DNA from: a virus
DNA: 64,000 nucleotides
Strand: one strand, 5' to 3'
Virus record (IMG/VR): IMGVR_UViG_3300025732_000035
Coordinates: 1 to 64,000 of that record
Every line of letters starts with the position of its first letter. The first letter of the stretch is position 1. A program made the translations under genes and the position numbers. Positions 31,724 to 41,388 of the stretch are shown piece after piece. Under the pieces are notes generated by a model, which was not told the origin of the DNA, did no database searches, and saw only the letters and a list, made by a program, of their open reading frames with translations.

Positions 31724-34700
31724 TAGCGGATACCAATGCTAGAGCGAGTGGAGGGGCTTTGCTTAATCTTATCAAGCGTCATTGACATGCCTCGTTGAGC
31801 ACCACCTGCAATGGAAGCACGGCGAGTTTCTGCCATTGCTTGCTCTAACTGTTCCCGGCTAACGTATTCTACGCCATTAATCTTAGTCGTTTCAAACTTC
31901 ATGCTCAGAGAAGGTGCTTGAGGCATGCCTGGGGCGCCATTGCCCATGAGGTCACGGGCAGAACGTCCGCCAAGCTGCACGGGAATGGAACGACCGTCTG
32001 GGAGTGGGACAACGGCTTCGTTGTACTTGCCTTCGCCCATTAGGCCAAGAGTTGGACCGCCCACAACTCCTCCATTGGCGAATGCCCTAAAACCTCCCCT
32101 GGCAATGCCACCATTGGCAAAGACTGCACCTAGTTTTGGCGCAAAAGGTGCAGCCCCAAGCGCATCTGCAGTGCCGTTGAAAGAAGAGCTGGTTCCGAAT
32201 TGACCAACAGATCCGCCTCCAAACATGCCGCTAAATCCACCAAGAAGACTCCCAGCCATAGAGGCAATCATGCCAATGCCGCCAAGCACGTTAGATGTGC
32301 CTCCTTCTTTGATTTGATTAATACCAGCCATGATGCCCATGATGCTGCCAGCAGCCATGCCAATGCCGCCAACAACACCAGCAAGACTTTGTTGCCAAGT
32401 TTTACCAGCAGCACCATTTGGTCCCATTTCTTCACCGGCGGCGCCTACTGTCATTGCGCTATTCCAAACTGAAGCGTCCACTTGCCCTAATTGTTCTGCG
32501 TAAGCATTGGCGCTTTCAGTGAGGGAGCCAAGCTCTGGCATCTGAAGCGCATTTCCGCTAGCGTAATCCAAGGAGAACATGCCACCAGACTGAGACGCAT
32601 ATGGTCCGGCACCTGTTGCGGCACCTCCGGCCCCAGTCATCGCAGCAGTATTGGCCTTAATCGCTTCTGTGTTGAGCTTGGTTTCTGCAGTGTTCTTATC
32701 TTGAGCCTCAATAGGAGTAGTTGAAGGCTTCGTTCCTTCAGGCATATTTTCAATCGCGCCTTTCGGGAAGAATTTTTCAATGGCAAACTTAGAAAGTCCC
32801 TCTTTGAAGAATTTTTCCACTGGAGCCATGGCAAAATCAAGGAAAATGGTCAGCGTGCGATCCTTGAGGGCTTCTTGGAATTTCTTAAGAGATTCCACTG
32901 CGTCTTCGCCACTAATGACTTCTTTGAGGAAGCCTTTGTAGTCGGAAGAAGTGTCAGTCACAAAGCTATCAATGGTCTCGCGGACAGCTTTAATGTTGTC
33001 GCGAACTTTCTCAAGATCGTAAATGAGATTTAACTGCTCCGCCGTAGCGTCTTTGTTTTCTTGGGCAATCCTAAGTCTTTTCTGTTCTTCTTCGCTAATC
33101 GCTCTCAATAAGGATAGTTGATCTCGGAGACCTTTAATTGTCTGTTCTATCTGCAATGCACGCGCCGCTTTAATTCGCTCCAGTGTTACTTCTTTTAGGT
33201 TCTCAATTTCGGTTTCAATAAGCTTTTGCTGTTTAGTCTTCAACTCTCTAATTTTATCTTCAATAATAAAATTAGCTTCTTGCTCGACAGTAAGACCATC
33301 GTAACCATTTCTTAAATTACCTAAAAGTACCATTTGTTTTTTAATTTCAATATTCTCATCCCTGATGCCTTCCTTGAACGGACGAGCCAACTTAAGTTTG
33401 GCACCTTTTATAGATGTCTGATATTCTTCTTCGACCAGTTGTCTTTCGTTTTCTGCCAATTGTTCAAATACTGCTAACTGCTTTGCGCGAATGGAGGCTT
33501 CATAGTCGCCAATTCCTGCTTTTTTGTCGGCTAATGCTTGATCAATGACCAATAGTTCAAATTTTCGTTTATTTGATGCAGAAGCAATTTCATATTCTGT
33601 TTCGTCAATAATTTCTAATTGTCGCTGTTGTTCTAATTTTGCTTGTGCAATTCTTTCATTTACTTTTAACTGCTCAATTGCTTCACTTTGAAAATCACGC
33701 AATTGCCGTTCTCTTTTGCTCTTATCCGTATCTTGACCAGCAGATAAATCAATAGGGCCTGGCTTAAGTTGCGCGTCAAGGCGGTTTTGTTCTTGTTGTG
33801 CTTTTGATCTTTGACCAGCAAGAATAGCCTGCATTTTTCTTCTCTCATCTCTATTCTTGTTAATTGCATCCATCACTTTCGATATGTCTTCCGGGATTAC
33901 ATAATTACCGGCTGGTCCAGTTTGCACATATCCTCCGAGGCCGGCCCGTTTCATTGCCTCAGTTGTCGCCTTGTCAATGCGAGCACTTTCATATGGACGA
34001 GATTCTGGATTTATGTCTGCTTTGCTCATTGCCTTAGCAATTTTTTCGTAAGTATTTGCTTGTTCTAATAGGCTTTTATTTAAACGATCAATTCCCGCAA
34101 CATTTCCACTTTCCCCCATTAGACGAGCTTGGTCTCCAATATTTTTGTATCTTCCAGCGATATCATCCATCACTCCCCGAAGACGAACAAATTCTGATAC
34201 AGCAAAAGTAACAGCAGTTGCAATTGCTCCAACGACAGTTGTAAGCATTGCAGTTCTAACGACAGAGGCAAATGCTGTAACAGCGCCACCAGTAGCGGCT
34301 AGTCCGCTTGATAAAAGCCTTAATTGCAATTGAGTGCCAGCCAATGTGCTGTTGGTTGCAATTGTGGCCATATTTAATGCGGTCATTCGGCCAATAGTTT
34401 GAACTAATGATACAATTAAGCCCGCTAATATCCTGCCCCCAAGCAACGTAAACGCTCCATTGAGAAGCAAAATGGTCGTGTAAACTTGGGCAAACACTCC
34501 AACTATAGGTAAAGACAATATTTGTAAAAAGCCCTTTAAGACAGGCGCTAAAGCGTTTGCGACGCCTTTTATAGCCTGACCCGCCATTTGCATATTTTGC
34601 CAAATGCCTTGCAGCGATGGAATGATAGATTGCATGCTTGCAGCAAGCTGAGATCCACCTTCAGTGACGGCTTCTTGTTTAGATATTAATGAATTAAAAG

Positions 34701-37488
34701 CATCAGTAACAATGCGCACACCATTAGTAATTGGCAAAATAAACTTATTGGCAAACAAAATTGCTGCAGGTTCAAATGTTTCATAAAAAAGTTGAACTGT
34801 TGTTTGAAGCCTGTTCATTACGCCTTGGAATGTACTTGCAGCACCAACAGCGCCTTTGCCAAACTCATCTTTCATCGTGGCGCCAACATTAACAAGCAAT
34901 TGCTTCATTGCATCACCTTTAAACGCGCCATCTTCCATCGCTTGACTAAAGTCCTGCACGCTCATTTTTGCGGCTTTTGCAAATAATGCGAGCGCGCCAG
35001 GGAGAACATCTCCAAGTTGACTTTTAAGCTCTTCACTCATAACTTGCCCCTTGCTTGCCATTTGAGCAAAAGCATACATAACACGATCAACCTTGTCTGC
35101 GCTCATTCCAAATGTAGCCGCGCCCATTGAAATGCCTTCAAAAATGCCACGAATTTCTTGTCCCGAAAAACCCGCTGGCTTCATTGACGCATACAATTTT
35201 GTAAATCCATCTCTTGCCGATTGAAGAGGAATATTATATTGATCGACTAAAGATAGTATGTATTTATTTGAAGTTGAAAACTCTTGCGCGGATGGCGTAA
35301 TAGCGTCAAGAGTGTTGCGAAAATTTTGGAGTTGACTTACTGCGTTTGCCACCTGCGATGGGAAGTCTTGAATAAACGCTAAAAGCTTATATGCTTGACC
35401 AAACAGAAGCACTTGTTTTGTTGCAAATGCAAATTCACTGCCAAGTTCTTTGATGGTGCCAGCACCAGGAAGATTTCCAAAACCTCCCATCGCACGCCCG
35501 AAGCCTCCCATTCCTCCAGTGCCGCCAAATCGGCCTCCTCCGCCACTAGGGGGAATTGCTCCTCCTCCTGTCATTGATGGTTGCGGAACAATAGCGCCAC
35601 CCGCCGCATAAGGAACAATGGCACTTAATGAGCGAGCACTTCTATATGTTTGCGAATAAGGAGCAGGGGCGCGTCCAGCGCCACCTCCCATTACATCTAT
35701 GCCACGCAAGTCAGAACGCATGCGAGCTTCACGCTCACGACGAGCCATCATTTCAACTCTCGTTTCACCTCCAATGGCGCCAGTTGCGTATGGGCTCGGA
35801 GCGCGACCGACACCAGCGGGAAGCAAGCCAGCAATATGCTGTCCTTGTAACATTCTTTGCGAAGTCCCAAGATCAGCCACTTGTGCCGGAATAATTCGAG
35901 CACGCGATTGCGCCAGTTTGATAGCGCCCTCGATTTCGCGCATCAACGAAGAAACAGCATCGTCAATTCTTGCGTCCTTCGTTCTCGCCTCCGCGTCTTT
36001 TAACGCTTGAACAAGATACGCAAACGCCCCCATTGCGTCTTTGATGCCAGAAGACGTCTCGCGCACTTCAGTATCAATGACTGTAAATTGACGCTGTAGA
36101 ATCTCGTCTAAATTCTTGCGAAGCGCCGCATAAATGCGTTTTGTATCAACAAGTTGTCCGCCGCCGGAAGGCAATGCTCGTGGACCTTGTTGTGCGATTA
36201 AAGCGTCAACAGCGGCCTTAATTTGAGACTGTACTGACATTGCAGGCAGTAGTCCTGCAGGCGGCCTCGCGCCTCCTATTAGGCCAGCAGCAGACGCGCC
36301 AGCAGGCAAAGCCCTGCCAGTTCCCGATGGTCCAATGGGGATGTTTCTTTGTGGAATGGTTGCGGGGAAATTGACGCCAGGCAAAGCGCGTTGTTGCGCC
36401 ATTTCACGACGAATAGTCGCCGGATCCATTCCAAGCATCTGGAATAGTCCCCTAGCAAAAGTATCAAGAACTTTATTTAATCCGCTCCTATCTGGATTCC
36501 TCATCATTGCTTGAGGATCAAGATATTTAGTGATAGCCTCAATGCTTGCTTCTTGAACAAGTTTGTCAATCAATGCAGCCGCTGTATCGCTTTTGTACTT
36601 ATAAGCGCCCTTCACTCCAACTTGGCTAGCAATATTTTTTAAGCTTCCAATGCCTTCTCCTGTGATTGCAGTGCGGAATTGCTCGCGTCGCGCAGTCTCC
36701 GTAACCCCGCCACCGGCCATTCGCTCAGCGCCAATGCGAGCGATGTCTTCCATTTTCCTTGCCACTTCGGCTTGGATTTGAGAAGGAGTTTTTGCAATGT
36801 CAACTTCAGCTTTTATCTTAATTGCAATGTTGCCCAGTTTCTCATTGACTACTTTTTTGAATTCAGAAACATCAGCATTATTGATTGACGCTTTTATGCT
36901 CGTGGGAATACGAAGCTTTCCGCCTCCCTGTTTGATTTTCTGATCGGATTGAATACGTGCTTGAATGGCATCTAGTACACTTCTCGCCTCTTTACCAGTG
37001 GCGCCATTCTTGATTCCAATGGTAACTTGCGCCTGTCTAGAAAGTTCCTTAATAAATGCAGCCGTTTTGGGAGTGGCAAGTTTTGTTGGGAGTTGAATTT
37101 CGCCCGCCCCGCCGGACACAATATCCCTATAAATTTGCGCTCGTATCTTGCGAACTTTTTCTTTGCTGAATTTTTCAACATTAGCTGATGCATTAATACT
37201 CAGCTTAATTTTTTCATCTTTAAGCGCTTTTAAAGTTTTCTGAAAATTAGCGACTTTATCGGTTAGCACATTTAAAGTATTGCTTTCAATTTTTACGTCA
37301 AAAGACTTCTTGCCGCCAAGGTAACGACTTAGCAGTCTGTATTGATCTGCAACGCTTTTTTTATTAAAACGAACGTTAATATCAATCGGCTGTCCCGCAA
37401 GAGAGGAAGTGGCCTTTAGCAATTCTTGCTTGAAGAAATTAAGGTCAAGACCCACCTTGAGGGTCATATCAGCATTTTGACCTGCCAT
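31723..37488 (-). CDS. Tape measure protein, 1921 aa
   Basis: The longest gene of the window. N-terminal 700 residues: helical, Lys/Ala-rich with several Gly/Pro-rich linkers (about 620-660, GGGGRFGGTGGMGG). Residues about 715-905 are the tape measure domain: QLQNFRNTLDAITPSAQEF, YNIPLQSARDGFTKLYASM, GIFEGISMGAATFGMSADK and AAKMSVQDFSQAMEDGAFKGDA. Two to three hydrophobic segments (about 1020-1120) may form the pore in the host membrane. A long coiled coil (about 1250-1500) and a Gly/Ala-rich C-terminal part follow. Using about 0.15 nm per residue the tail would be near 280-290 nm long (inference). It sets tail length and is ejected with the DNA. Confidence 0.9.
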   Translation of the reverse strand: MAGQNADMTLKVGLDLNFFKQELLKATSSLAGQPIDINVRFNKKSVADQYRLLSRYLGGKKSFDVKIESNTLNVLTDKVANFQKTLKALKDEKIKLSINASANVEKFSKEKVRKIRAQIYRDIVSGGAGEIQLPTKLATPKTAAFIKELSRQAQVTIGIKNGATGKEARSVLDAIQARIQSDQKIKQGGGKLRIPTSIKASINNADVSEFKKVVNEKLGNIAIKIKAEVDIAKTPSQIQAEVARKMEDIARIGAERMAGGGVTETARREQFRTAITGEGIGSLKNIASQVGVKGAYKYKSDTAAALIDKLVQEASIEAITKYLDPQAMMRNPDRSGLNKVLDTFARGLFQMLGMDPATIRREMAQQRALPGVNFPATIPQRNIPIGPSGTGRALPAGASAAGLIGGARPPAGLLPAMSVQSQIKAAVDALIAQQGPRALPSGGGQLVDTKRIYAALRKNLDEILQRQFTVIDTEVRETSSGIKDAMGAFAYLVQALKDAEARTKDARIDDAVSSLMREIEGAIKLAQSRARIIPAQVADLGTSQRMLQGQHIAGLLPAGVGRAPSPYATGAIGGETRVEMMARREREARMRSDLRGIDVMGGGAGRAPAPYSQTYRSARSLSAIVPYAAGGAIVPQPSMTGGGAIPPSGGGGRFGGTGGMGGFGRAMGGFGNLPGAGTIKELGSEFAFATKQVLLFGQAYKLLAFIQDFPSQVANAVSQLQNFRNTLDAITPSAQEFSTSNKYILSLVDQYNIPLQSARDGFTKLYASMKPAGFSGQEIRGIFEGISMGAATFGMSADKVDRVMYAFAQMASKGQVMSEELKSQLGDVLPGALALFAKAAKMSVQDFSQAMEDGAFKGDAMKQLLVNVGATMKDEFGKGAVGAASTFQGVMNRLQTTVQLFYETFEPAAILFANKFILPITNGVRIVTDAFNSLISKQEAVTEGGSQLAASMQSIIPSLQGIWQNMQMAGQAIKGVANALAPVLKGFLQILSLPIVGVFAQVYTTILLLNGAFTLLGGRILAGLIVSLVQTIGRMTALNMATIATNSTLAGTQLQLRLLSSGLAATGGAVTAFASVVRTAMLTTVVGAIATAVTFAVSEFVRLRGVMDDIAGRYKNIGDQARLMGESGNVAGIDRLNKSLLEQANTYEKIAKAMSKADINPESRPYESARIDKATTEAMKRAGLGGYVQTGPAGNYVIPEDISKVMDAINKNRDERRKMQAILAGQRSKAQQEQNRLDAQLKPGPIDLSAGQDTDKSKRERQLRDFQSEAIEQLKVNERIAQAKLEQQRQLEIIDETEYEIASASNKRKFELLVIDQALADKKAGIGDYEASIRAKQLAVFEQLAENERQLVEEEYQTSIKGAKLKLARPFKEGIRDENIEIKKQMVLLGNLRNGYDGLTVEQEANFIIEDKIRELKTKQQKLIETEIENLKEVTLERIKAARALQIEQTIKGLRDQLSLLRAISEEEQKRLRIAQENKDATAEQLNLIYDLEKVRDNIKAVRETIDSFVTDTSSDYKGFLKEVISGEDAVESLKKFQEALKDRTLTIFLDFAMAPVEKFFKEGLSKFAIEKFFPKGAIENMPEGTKPSTTPIEAQDKNTAETKLNTEAIKANTAAMTGAGGAATGAGPYASQSGGMFSLDYASGNALQMPELGSLTESANAYAEQLGQVDASVWNSAMTVGAAGEEMGPNGAAGKTWQQSLAGVVGGIGMAAGSIMGIMAGINQIKEGGTSNVLGGIGMIASMAGSLLGGFSGMFGGGSVGQFGTSSSFNGTADALGAAPFAPKLGAVFANGGIARGGFRAFANGGVVGGPTLGLMGEGKYNEAVVPLPDGRSIPVQLGGRSARDLMGNGAPGMPQAPSLSMKFETTKINGVEYVSREQLEQAMAETRRASIAGGAQRGMSMTLDKIKQSPSTRSSIGIR

Positions 37489-37521
37489 CTTCAGCTACTC
37501 ATTATTGTCTCCATTCTATAA

Positions 37522-38495
37522 TCATTGCTCTTGATTACGTCCAGCAAAAGCCTTCATCTCATCAGCAAGTAACGCAATAACGCGCCCATCCATCTTTCTT
37601 GTCTTCATTAAACGCTGCAGAACAATCAAGCTTGCATCCGTCACGCCATCTTCTTTCTTGATCTGCTTCGTATCAAACGGCAGGAAATCTTCCGGCTTCA
37701 CCTTACTCTTTCTTCCCGCCATCATTCCTGCTGCCATTGTGCCAAGCTTGGCTACGGCAACGCTGCTGACATTGTATTTTGCGATGTCATGACGATCAAG
37801 ATATTTCAGCGCACTCTTAACGTCATCAAGCCTCTGGAGGCCAAAATTCTTGGCACTCCATCGCTCGTCCTTAAAGTCGGAAGCTGAGAGCCTGAAATAG
37901 ATTTCGTTCCAATCTGTCAGGCTCTTAAGCTGCTTTCTGGCTTGTGCTTCAAGCCTTTCTGCTACTGAGGACCATTCCTCTTCGCTGCTTTTTTTGCTTC
38001 TACAGCCTCCTGCGTCTCAGCATTTTGCTCTTCAGCAATAAATTCAACCACTTTTGCAATGGCTTTGCGGGGAAGATTTTTGGTGTCTTCAATCTCCCAA
38101 TCGCCAAGATCTTGCCATTCGCCATCAATAAGGCCTTGGCCACGAGAGCGAATAAAGGCAGTGACCATACGGGCATTAGTGGCTTCCACCGATGATCCGC
38201 TGGTAATCATACTCAGCGTTTCTTCCGTGAACTCAGAGAGCAGCTCAGCTTCTGAAATGGAACCACCGCCCTGCAACAGTGCAAAGGCCTCGTCCAAGGG
38301 AATCTCACGGGAGGCGGCAATGCGCTTCGCAAGCTGAACAGCACGAATAGTAGCTTGGCTTTGCAGTTTGCTGATTTCCTCCTGCTCAATGGATTCAGCA
38401 ACAAGCCAACTGCCATATTTCTTCAGACGGATTTCGGGCAGCAGCTCAAAATAGCCTTCAGTCTTGGTTTGAACTAGGAAGCTGTATTTGCTCAT
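37522..38495 (-). CDS. Tail assembly chaperone fusion (gpGT-like) by -1 frameshift
   Basis: Translation of the 37962-38495 gene passes the heptamer A AAA AAA (37995 down to 37989) near its end. A -1 shift there opens a frame with no stop until 37522: it begins SSEEEWSSVAERLEAQARKQ and continues through WNEIYFRLSASDFKDERWS to MAAGMMAGRKSKVKPEDFLPFD and a final helical part. The fusion would be about 324 residues. A short ATG-started frame at 37522-37737 is only the end of this extension. This is the arrangement of the lambda G/GT pair and of most siphoviruses; G and GT coat the tape measure before tube polymerisation. The extension has no ribosome-binding start of its own. Confidence 0.75.
37962..38495 (-). 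CDS. Tail assembly chaperone (gpG-like), 177 aa
   Basis: A soluble acidic-to-basic helical protein encoded just before the tape measure gene, where siphoviruses encode their tail chaperone. It opens MSKYSFLVQTKTEGYFELLPEIRLKKYG, is helical through the centre (QSQATIRAVQLAKRIAAS) and ends in EEQNAETQEAVEAKKAAKRNGPQ. The slippery stretch of seven A lies inside the codons for AKKA eight codons from the stop. Its start lies inside the previous gene by 38 bases. Confidence 0.75.
   Translation of the reverse strand: MSKYSFLVQTKTEGYFELLPEIRLKKYGSWLVAESIEQEEISKLQSQATIRAVQLAKRIAASREIPLDEAFALLQGGGSISEAELLSEFTEETLSMITSGSSVEATNARMVTAFIRSRGQGLIDGEWQDLGDWEIEDTKNLPRKAIAKVVEFIAEEQNAETQEAVEAKKAAKRNGPQ
37989..37995 (-). 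promoter_or_regulatory. Slippery heptamer A AAA AAA for -1 frameshift
   Basis: On the minus strand the codons GCA AAA AAA GCA contain A AAA AAA in the phase that allows tandem slippage to -1. The frame beyond stays open for about 155 codons. Confidence 0.7.
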
Positions 38496-38721
38496 GATCG
38501 AGAATGTTTAACAATGCGTTGAACACCTTCACTCGCTCATGAGAAGAGCGAAATTCTGGCGGCACTTCAATCAGCATTGAATGATTGTCGTTGCTAATTC
38601 TAATGGTCATTTCCCTGCAAGAAACAAGACAAAGGATGCCCACTTCCAAAGCAGCGCCATCAATCAAGCAATTAATGGCATGTACTGTATTATCAGCACT
38701 CCATAAATAGTCGATTTTCAT
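38458..38721 (-). CDS. Hypothetical protein, 87 aa, neck region
   Basis: A small mixed alpha/beta protein with a Cys in the centre, overlapping the chaperone gene by 38 bases and the next gene by 4. Located between neck proteins and the chaperone. Not recognised. It may be a tail completion or chaperone-associated protein. Confidence 0.6.
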   Translation of the reverse strand: MKIDYLWSADNTVHAINCLIDGAALEVGILCLVSCREMTIRISNDNHSMLIEVPPEFRSSHERVKVFNALLNILDHEQIQLPSSNQD

Positions 38722-39179
38722 CGTCCCATCGCAGAACGAATGCGCTGTAGAAGCCGTTGTTTAATAGCGCTTTGCTCAAACCGGCTTGGAATGGCAACAT
38801 CTTGAGTCCATGGTCTAGCAAATGGCACGTTTGTTCCTCTCAATGCGTCGTGTACGTATCGAGCATAAGGCTGGCCGCTGCTATTGGTGGCGTCCCAATT
38901 CCAAGTGGCTTCAGCGCCAGATGAAGACAAAGACACGTCAAAGCTATCTCTTCCACTCTTGTAAAGATCGCCAAGATCATAAATATCACGAACACCTGCA
39001 TTAACAAAGTCTCCATTTTTCCTCTTCGTATCCCTTCCATAATCCCATTTCTCCTCAAAGAATTGATCACGAAAGTGATCATTCACATCAAAGCGTGTCC
39101 AAGTTTTAAAAGCTTTTGCAAGCTTATTGACGAGGTCTTCAGGATTAACAAAACTACCACCAGTGATAATTGCCGACAT
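38718..39179 (-). CDS. Neck protein (HK97 gp10-like position), 153 aa
   Basis: A charged protein: WTRFDVNDHFRDQFFEEKWDYGRDTKRKNGDFVNAGVRDIYDLGDLYKSGRDSFDV in its first half (shown for motif only, in segments WTRFDVNDHF, VRDIYDLGDLYKS) and SGQPYARYVHDALRGTNVPFARPWTQD later. The AxxxxxG...R.W pattern with PFARPWTQD is a mark of small HK97-gp10/minor capsid family proteins, which connect head and tail. Start overlaps the previous stop by one base. Confidence 0.65.
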   Translation of the reverse strand: MSAIITGGSFVNPEDLVNKLAKAFKTWTRFDVNDHFRDQFFEEKWDYGRDTKRKNGDFVNAGVRDIYDLGDLYKSGRDSFDVSLSSSGAEATWNWDATNSSGQPYARYVHDALRGTNVPFARPWTQDVAIPSRFEQSAIKQRLLQRIRSAMGR

Positions 39180-39589
39180 TAGCTTGCTGGATACAATTGT
39201 TTAACAATGCGATCAGGAATGATAAATTTACATTGCTCGTAGGCAATATCGTCGCCAGGAAAGTATGACGGAGTGCAATCAGGAAACCTCCTAACCATTC
39301 TTTCCATCGCTTCATTTAATGTGGCACTGCTTGGCGTAAACTGGGCCAGTCTCACTTCCCACAACTGATTAACTTGCACCATTCCTACCATGGCGCGAGG
39401 TAGCCGATTAGGGAATTCTTGCATGGTCACTTCTAGCCCTTTCGCTTTCCATTCCTTTGGTACGCTTTGCCTGCCCACTACATACACAGCAGGAAGCGTT
39501 GAATTATTTGGCAGTGTATAAGTGCCAATAAGATTAGGCGATGCAGAAAGCAGCTCAGTAACAGTTTCTCGCAGTTGTGAAATGTTCAT
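39179..39589 (-). CDS. Tail terminator-like neck protein, 136 aa
   Basis: An alpha/beta protein: LRETVTELLSASPNLIGTYTLPNNSTLPAVYVVGRQS, then a strand WEVRLAQFTPSS and a helix TLNEAMERMVRRFPD. This strand-helix order matches tail terminator proteins (gpU-like), which cap the finished tail tube. It is bounded upstream by a terminator hairpin. The call rests mainly on position and predicted fold. Confidence 0.6.
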   Translation of the reverse strand: MNISQLRETVTELLSASPNLIGTYTLPNNSTLPAVYVVGRQSVPKEWKAKGLEVTMQEFPNRLPRAMVGMVQVNQLWEVRLAQFTPSSATLNEAMERMVRRFPDCTPSYFPGDDIAYEQCKFIIPDRIVKQLYPAS

Positions 39590-39590
39590 T

Positions 39591-39618
39591 AAAAAGCCTG
39601 TCCCCGTAGGGACAGGCT
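39591..39618 (-). terminator. Strong terminator-like hairpin between tail tube and neck genes
   Basis: A perfect 10-bp stem (AGCCTGTCCC / GGGACAGGCT) with a 4-base loop and TTTTT on the minus strand. It follows the abundant tail tube gene and should lower downstream expression, as is common after tube genes. Confidence 0.8.
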
Positions 39619-39639
39619 AGCGAAGATTCAATGGAAGAA

Positions 39640-40218
39640 TCAGGAATTAGGAGCTGTCGGGATGATGCTGCCAGTTTCAGAGGCATTCTGATGAATGCCA
39701 ATGCGACCACGACTGGTAAGATCAAACGTCACTTCCACGAGATTATCAGCGGGATAGCTCTCGTTGTAGTTCATCACGCAAGCAACAAATGCCACGCGAT
39801 CATAGTAGTAAGTGTTGCCAGAAGCGCCAAGCTGTTTATTAATCTCCACGTACACTTCGTGGTTCTTGTCGTAACGGCTAGCACTCACTGCCTGGAAAGC
39901 TTCATCAAAGCTGTTCGGCAGGAACACAGTGCCATCAACATCCTTCTGGAAGTAGGAAGTAATGGAAGCAGTGGCTTGACTGGTAGTGATCACGCTATCA
40001 GCAAAACCACCGCCGCCCAGCAGGTAAAATTCTTGGTTGCCATCGTTAAAGGCAACAGAGGCAGTAGTAGCTGCCTGCAGAGTATAGAGAGTAGGAGCGC
40101 CGCTAACGGTGAAAGTGGCACCACTTTGAGTGATGATGGGACGAGAAGTGCCGCCAATGGAGCCCACGCGGACAATCACGTCCTGGCTCTTCACTAGCTC
40201 AGTGGGATGGTAGAGCAT
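39640..40218 (-). CDS. Major tail tube protein (candidate), 192 aa
   Basis: An all-beta protein: opening HPTELVKSQDVIVRVGSIGG, middle TLYTLQAATTASVAFNDGNQEFYLLGGGG, late LVEVTFDLTSRGRIGIHQNAS. The terminal strand EVTFDLTSRGRIG resembles that of tube proteins, and the gene lies between head completion and tape measure genes, where siphoviruses place the tube gene. A strong terminator follows it. It would polymerise as rings around the tape measure. Confidence 0.7.
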   Translation of the reverse strand: MLYHPTELVKSQDVIVRVGSIGGTSRPIITQSGATFTVSGAPTLYTLQAATTASVAFNDGNQEFYLLGGGGFADSVITTSQATASITSYFQKDVDGTVFLPNSFDEAFQAVSASRYDKNHEVYVEINKQLGASGNTYYYDRVAFVACVMNYNESYPADNLVEVTFDLTSRGRIGIHQNASETGSIIPTAPNS

Positions 40219-40245
40219 GAGAAATTCCTCAATGAAAGAAGAGAG

Positions 40246-40635
40246 TTAAGCGTTGTCCACGCTTCCTTTGCCAATTAGTCTAAAAATTCCCCTAATTGGC
40301 GTGCCTAAGAATTGCCAATAGTGAATAGCAATTTGTTCATTCGGCAATAGTTCAAACCTTCCTTCTCTTCCATTGATAATTGCCTGAGCACTATCACCAA
40401 CAGTCACGCCAGACAACGTGAGGGGACTGGTCATCCTGCCTTCCATGTAGACAGCAGTCAGATCAGCCCCCAATAGTTGGTCGTAACGGGGATTTTGCTT
40501 TTGCTTAAGCGTGGCGTAAAACGTCACACCAGAAGAAACCGGAACATAATTACCAGTTTCGCTATCAAGAGCATAGCCCGAAGCCACATGAAACACCAAG
40601 GTGGCATTAGCAAGTGGCTCCAGGAAATTACTCAC
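40246..40635 (-). CDS. Head-tail stopper-like protein, 129 aa
   Basis: A small beta protein (NATLVFHVASGYALDSETGNYVP, AVYMEGRMTSPLTLSGV, REGRFELLPNEQIAIHYWQFLG). The pattern and place (after the DUF4054 adaptor, before the tube) suit a head-tail joining or stopper protein. Overlaps the previous stop by four bases. Family call tentative. Confidence 0.6.
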   Translation of the reverse strand: MSNFLEPLANATLVFHVASGYALDSETGNYVPVSSGVTFYATLKQKQNPRYDQLLGADLTAVYMEGRMTSPLTLSGVTVGDSAQAIINGREGRFELLPNEQIAIHYWQFLGTPIRGIFRLIGKGSVDNA

Positions 40636-40943
40636 ACGACAAACCCAACGGAAGAAAGAGGAAGATTATTGGTCATTCGTTTAAACTCCTGACCGTATTG
40701 AGTGGCATCAAGCCCCTCGCCATATACCTTGCCATCAGTGGCACCAATTTGAATGCCCATTTGAGCAAGTTGAATGGCAATAATATGAGCAGCAAGAAAT
40801 TTGACTGCCCTATCAGTTTGATCCCCAAATACATCACTAGAAGCATCGTAAGAAGCTTCCGTAATGGCACCATTAACAATGCCAGAAGGATGTGGACTGA
40901 ATTCAGGAAAGCGCTCAAGAAAGCTTGCGTAGGTAACTGCCAT
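40632..40943 (-). CDS. Head-tail adaptor (DUF4054-like), 103 aa
   Basis: MAVTYASFLERFPEFSPHPSGIVNGAITEASYDASSDVFGDQTDRAVKFLAAHIIAIQ (cited as motifs FLERFPEF and RAVKFLAAHIIAIQ) is the standard DUF4054 form of head-tail adaptor: fxxxfPEF, helix, helix with AxxLxxAHxxA. It sits under the portal and starts the neck. Coupled to 40246-40635. Confidence 0.75.
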   Translation of the reverse strand: MAVTYASFLERFPEFSPHPSGIVNGAITEASYDASSDVFGDQTDRAVKFLAAHIIAIQLAQMGIQIGATDGKVYGEGLDATQYGQEFKRMTNNLPLSSVGFVV

Positions 40944-40945
40944 AA

Positions 40946-41332
40946 TCAGGCTTTCCCAATACGAATGGCTTCAATGCGCTTTGCAATGGCATTCCTCACG
41001 CGAATGCGCCCTTCAATCTTCTTCCAATCTGCCAGACGATCTGGATCATGGATGAGTTCAATGGCGCGAATAGCTTGCGTAAGGGGAAGTTCGCTAAGGC
41101 TTTGAACATTTTCAGGCAGGTCTTCTACCATCACTTGTTCTTTCATTTCTTCAATGGCACCAATAGCAAGAAGCTTTTTAACAGTGCCGTTTTCCTTCGC
41201 TTCCTTCCATTTTTCATCAGGAATTTCCTGATTAAGACCAGGCGTCAGTTGAATGAGCCCGCTCTTGGTAATAATGCCAAACCCTGCATCACGAGGGGGA
41301 TTTTCAAGTTCGGGACGATAAGCAATCAGCAT
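40946..41332 (-). CDS. Hypothetical head-region protein, 128 aa
   Basis: Predicted to start with a strand region (FGIITKSGLIQLTPGLNQEIPDEKWKEA) and continue as basic helix. It lies between the capsid and the head-tail adaptor; many phages have a small unassigned gene here. No family recognised. Confidence 0.6.
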   Translation of the reverse strand: MLIAYRPELENPPRDAGFGIITKSGLIQLTPGLNQEIPDEKWKEAKENGTVKKLLAIGAIEEMKEQVMVEDLPENVQSLSELPLTQAIRAIELIHDPDRLADWKKIEGRIRVRNAIAKRIEAIRIGKA

Positions 41333-41388
41333 TGTTCAAGAAAAACAATTGCTAATAGCTTAACGTCCATCTTCTTGATTAACTATCC

